Assembly: GCF_001411555.2 (NCBI RefSeq)
Contig: NC_049916.1
Coordinates: 1,178,001-1,242,000 of the forward strand
DNA: 64,000 nt
Reading direction: 5' to 3'
From: Juglans regia
Lineage: Eukaryota; Streptophyta; Magnoliopsida; Fagales; Juglandaceae
Below, in pieces: positions 62,186 through 64,000 of the stretch (the stretch's first letter is position 1; every line of letters starts with the position of its first letter). Both the position numbers and the translations under genes were made by a program. The notes beneath the pieces are model-generated. The model did no database searches, was not told where the DNA came from, and saw only the letters and a list, made by a program, of their open reading frames with translations.

Positions 62186-64000
62186 ACCTCAATAAGTATA
62201 GTTTTATATATTTGAGCCAGTCGAATTTTGAACTATAGAGGAAGAGTGTTCAAGAAAAAATGAATTGGTTTTTCACTACAATAATATAGAATATTTATGC
62301 TCTTAGTTTCAGTTTTCGTTGTGGTTTTTTTTAGTTGTGGTGTTTTCTATTCTGTTGGTAGTAATTCGTTAATGGCTTTTCATTTATGAGGAGATTAGCG
62401 TATCACTGAAACATTAGGGTTGTTTCATTTGTGGGTTGGTTTAGATGGGAGGTTGTGCAATGAGGTTTTCATTGATCAGAAGCTTTTTGAGATTAGAAAG
62501 GAGATCGCAAGGTGGTGGAGGATTATAGAGAGTAGTCACCGTGTAATGAAATACATTTCTGTAGATTTTGAATCACTGGGTTGGCCGGATTCTATGGTGA
62601 AGGAATGTGCAGTAACATTGGGCTCTCATGAGTTTTTGAGAACTCGTAGAAAAGGAGACACTATGTTAATAGTGAGGAAGGGACGTAATCACAATGGTAG
62701 TTTTATCTCCCTCTCTGAATTTGGTCATGATAAGAGGAGAGGTTTGCTTGTGATTCCGGAAGGGAGGAAGGGGGAGGGGTGGAGGAACTTTGGAGATACT
62801 TTAATGGAGCTTTTCTCATCCTCTGTTTTGAGCACGAGAACATCCTAAGTAGTTGTAAAGAAGAACAAAGGGGATGGTGGTGCTACATCGGCATGGACAG
62901 GAGGTGCAAGGTCGTACGGTGAGGTGCTGAAGAAGGTAATGCCTCGTGCTGTGAGAGACGTGGTGCCAGGCGCAATCAGTTCAGAGGGTGTGCAGAGGTA
63001 TGGTGGAGAAGACAGCAGACTGTTGGGGTTAAATGAGGAATGTGTTCTCAAGATGTTAATTGGCTTGGAGGAAAAAGTGGGCATCGTGTTAGAAGAAATC
63101 AATTTCTTAAAACGGTCCGTTAAGGGCAAGGCTGAACTGAAGGATGATATGGGCTGAAAGAGTGGGCCTTGTCCCACGGGGATTGTGTTGGGCCATGGAA
63201 TGGGTCAGGCCTCAGGCCCAAAGAAGGCCTGGAGGGCAGTGGCAAAAAAGGTATCGGGTCAGGCTTTAGGGTCTGAGATATCGGGCCAACAACTGCGTCA
63301 AGCTCCTCCGGCACCGATAAGCACCGTACCGGCAACCCAACTGGCACAGAAACTGCAGATGACCTCAGTCGATCATCCTAGTGAGCCGGTAAAGGTGTTA
63401 CGACGGGAAGATTTAGAGGAGGGGGAGATTTCAGTGGAGCCGTTAATGCAGGAGAGTTTGAGAAATACTTTCGCGTCCTCGGCCCTAGGGATGTTGGTGG
63501 AGAATAGGCATTCTGAGCCGTGTGTGGTGGTCCAAGGCTTTGAGGCTGTGCAGGTGCAGTCTATTTCGCTGGAAGTAGGATTTCATTTCGGGGTGAGGCT
63601 GTGCAGGTGTAGTCCGACTATTCTTTTGGTTCCACACCAATGGAGTTGAGTGTTTTTGGTGGGATAATTTCTGGGGATGGTATTCCTCTTCAAAATATGG
63701 CTTCAAGTGGTGAATCAAATAGTTTGGGTGGCTCGGAACTACTGTTGATTCCCAATAACAGCGTTGGTGAGGAGGGTGCTCTTACTCCTCTGTGTACGCT
63801 CCCTTCCAGTTCAGATTATGGGAATTGCTCGTCGAATTGGATTTTTAAAAAGGTAGAGGAGTTACAAAATATCCTTGGGGTCTCTTTTGGAGGTTATGAG
63901 GATCAATTTATGGCACTTCTTGTGGCTATTGAAGCTAGTCGTTCGAAATCAGCTACAAAACAAGACAGGGAACTTAAACGTTTAACATGCTCCATCAATT
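62186..64000 (+). mobile_element. 5' part of a LINE, running off the right edge
   Basis: Starts at or soon after the copy 2 border and continues beyond 64000. It contains a degenerate ORF1 (next entry). The last 360 bases encode the end of ORF1, with WIFKKVEELQNILGVSF, DQFMALLVAIEASRS and DRELKRLTCSIN, the usual lead-in to the endonuclease start of plant L1-type ORF2. Confidence 0.75.
62420..64000 (+). pseudogene. Degenerate LINE ORF1 (gag-like), 3' end outside window
   Basis: One frame covers 62420-63649 but is cut by TAA at 62846-62848 and TGA at 63155-63157. SFISLSEFGHDKRRGLLVIPE and GWRNFGDTLMEL resemble the gag-like ORF1 of plant L1 elements. SAWTGGARSYGEVLKKVMP and a coiled LIGLEEKVGIVLEEINFLK follow. 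Near 63542-63615 a ~53-base tandem duplication (GAGGCTGTGCAGGTG twice) shifts the frame; reading resumes in another frame from 63640 to the window end. No zinc knuckle is obvious. It is inactive. Confidence 0.7.

Overview
The window is plant nuclear DNA. Genes are split by GT/AG introns, intergenic DNA is AT-rich, and LINE, copia, hAT, Mutator-like and MITE-type repeats fill introns and spacers. Protein content is that of a eudicot. A short repeat family rich in GAGATGAGATGAG occurs about nine times; from memory such repeats are abundant in Fagales (walnut/hickory relatives). Fagales is therefore an inference of modest strength; 'woody rosid' is safer.

Layout. (1) 420-4516, + strand: the 3' two thirds of a polypyrimidine tract-binding protein gene (PTB2-like), cut by the left window edge. 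(2) 6948-23425, + strand: a complete 17-exon gene for the organelle ATP-dependent zinc metalloprotease FTSH11 (835 aa). Its introns carry at least eight mobile-element insertions, including two head-to-head LINEs, a hAT-like element and a solo LTR. (3) 25128-27221, - strand: a complete three-exon abscisic acid receptor of the PYL8/PYL9 group (192 aa). (4) 27.5-43.5 kb: a gene-poor repeat zone with a nearly intact Ty1/copia element (35.5-40.5 kb), MITEs and TIR elements. (5) 43591-45864, - strand: a 757-aa DnaJ/DUF3444 protein, probably with a 5'-UTR intron that hosts a composite retro-repeat. (6) 51.2-57.9 kb, + strand: a gene of plant family PF09713/TIGR01589, apparently carrying a 1-bp frameshift in its penultimate exon. 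(7) 58.7-64 kb: a truncated LTR retrotransposon with an extra 'plant transposon protein' ORF, a second copy of the composite retro-repeat, and the 5' part of a LINE that runs off the right edge.

The four genes PTB, FTSH11, PYL8 and DnaJ/DUF3444 occur in the same order as Arabidopsis At5g53180, At5g53170, At5g53160 and At5g53150 (locus numbers from memory). They are not a functional operon; this is conserved neighbourhood. Their roles are separate: RNA splicing regulation, chloroplast/mitochondrial proteolysis, ABA perception and a chaperone-like nuclear or cytosolic protein.

I found no undescribed multi-gene system. The most interesting structures are in the repeats. One LTR family carries a ~51-bp tandem array of CGCTCGAGCG palindromes just upstream of its TATA box. 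Two ultra-short (13-17 bp) LINE-tail insertions have clear target-site duplications. A composite retro-segment is duplicated 14.7 kb apart. Exon coordinates were read by eye from splice signals, reading phase and family similarity; no search or alignment program was run.
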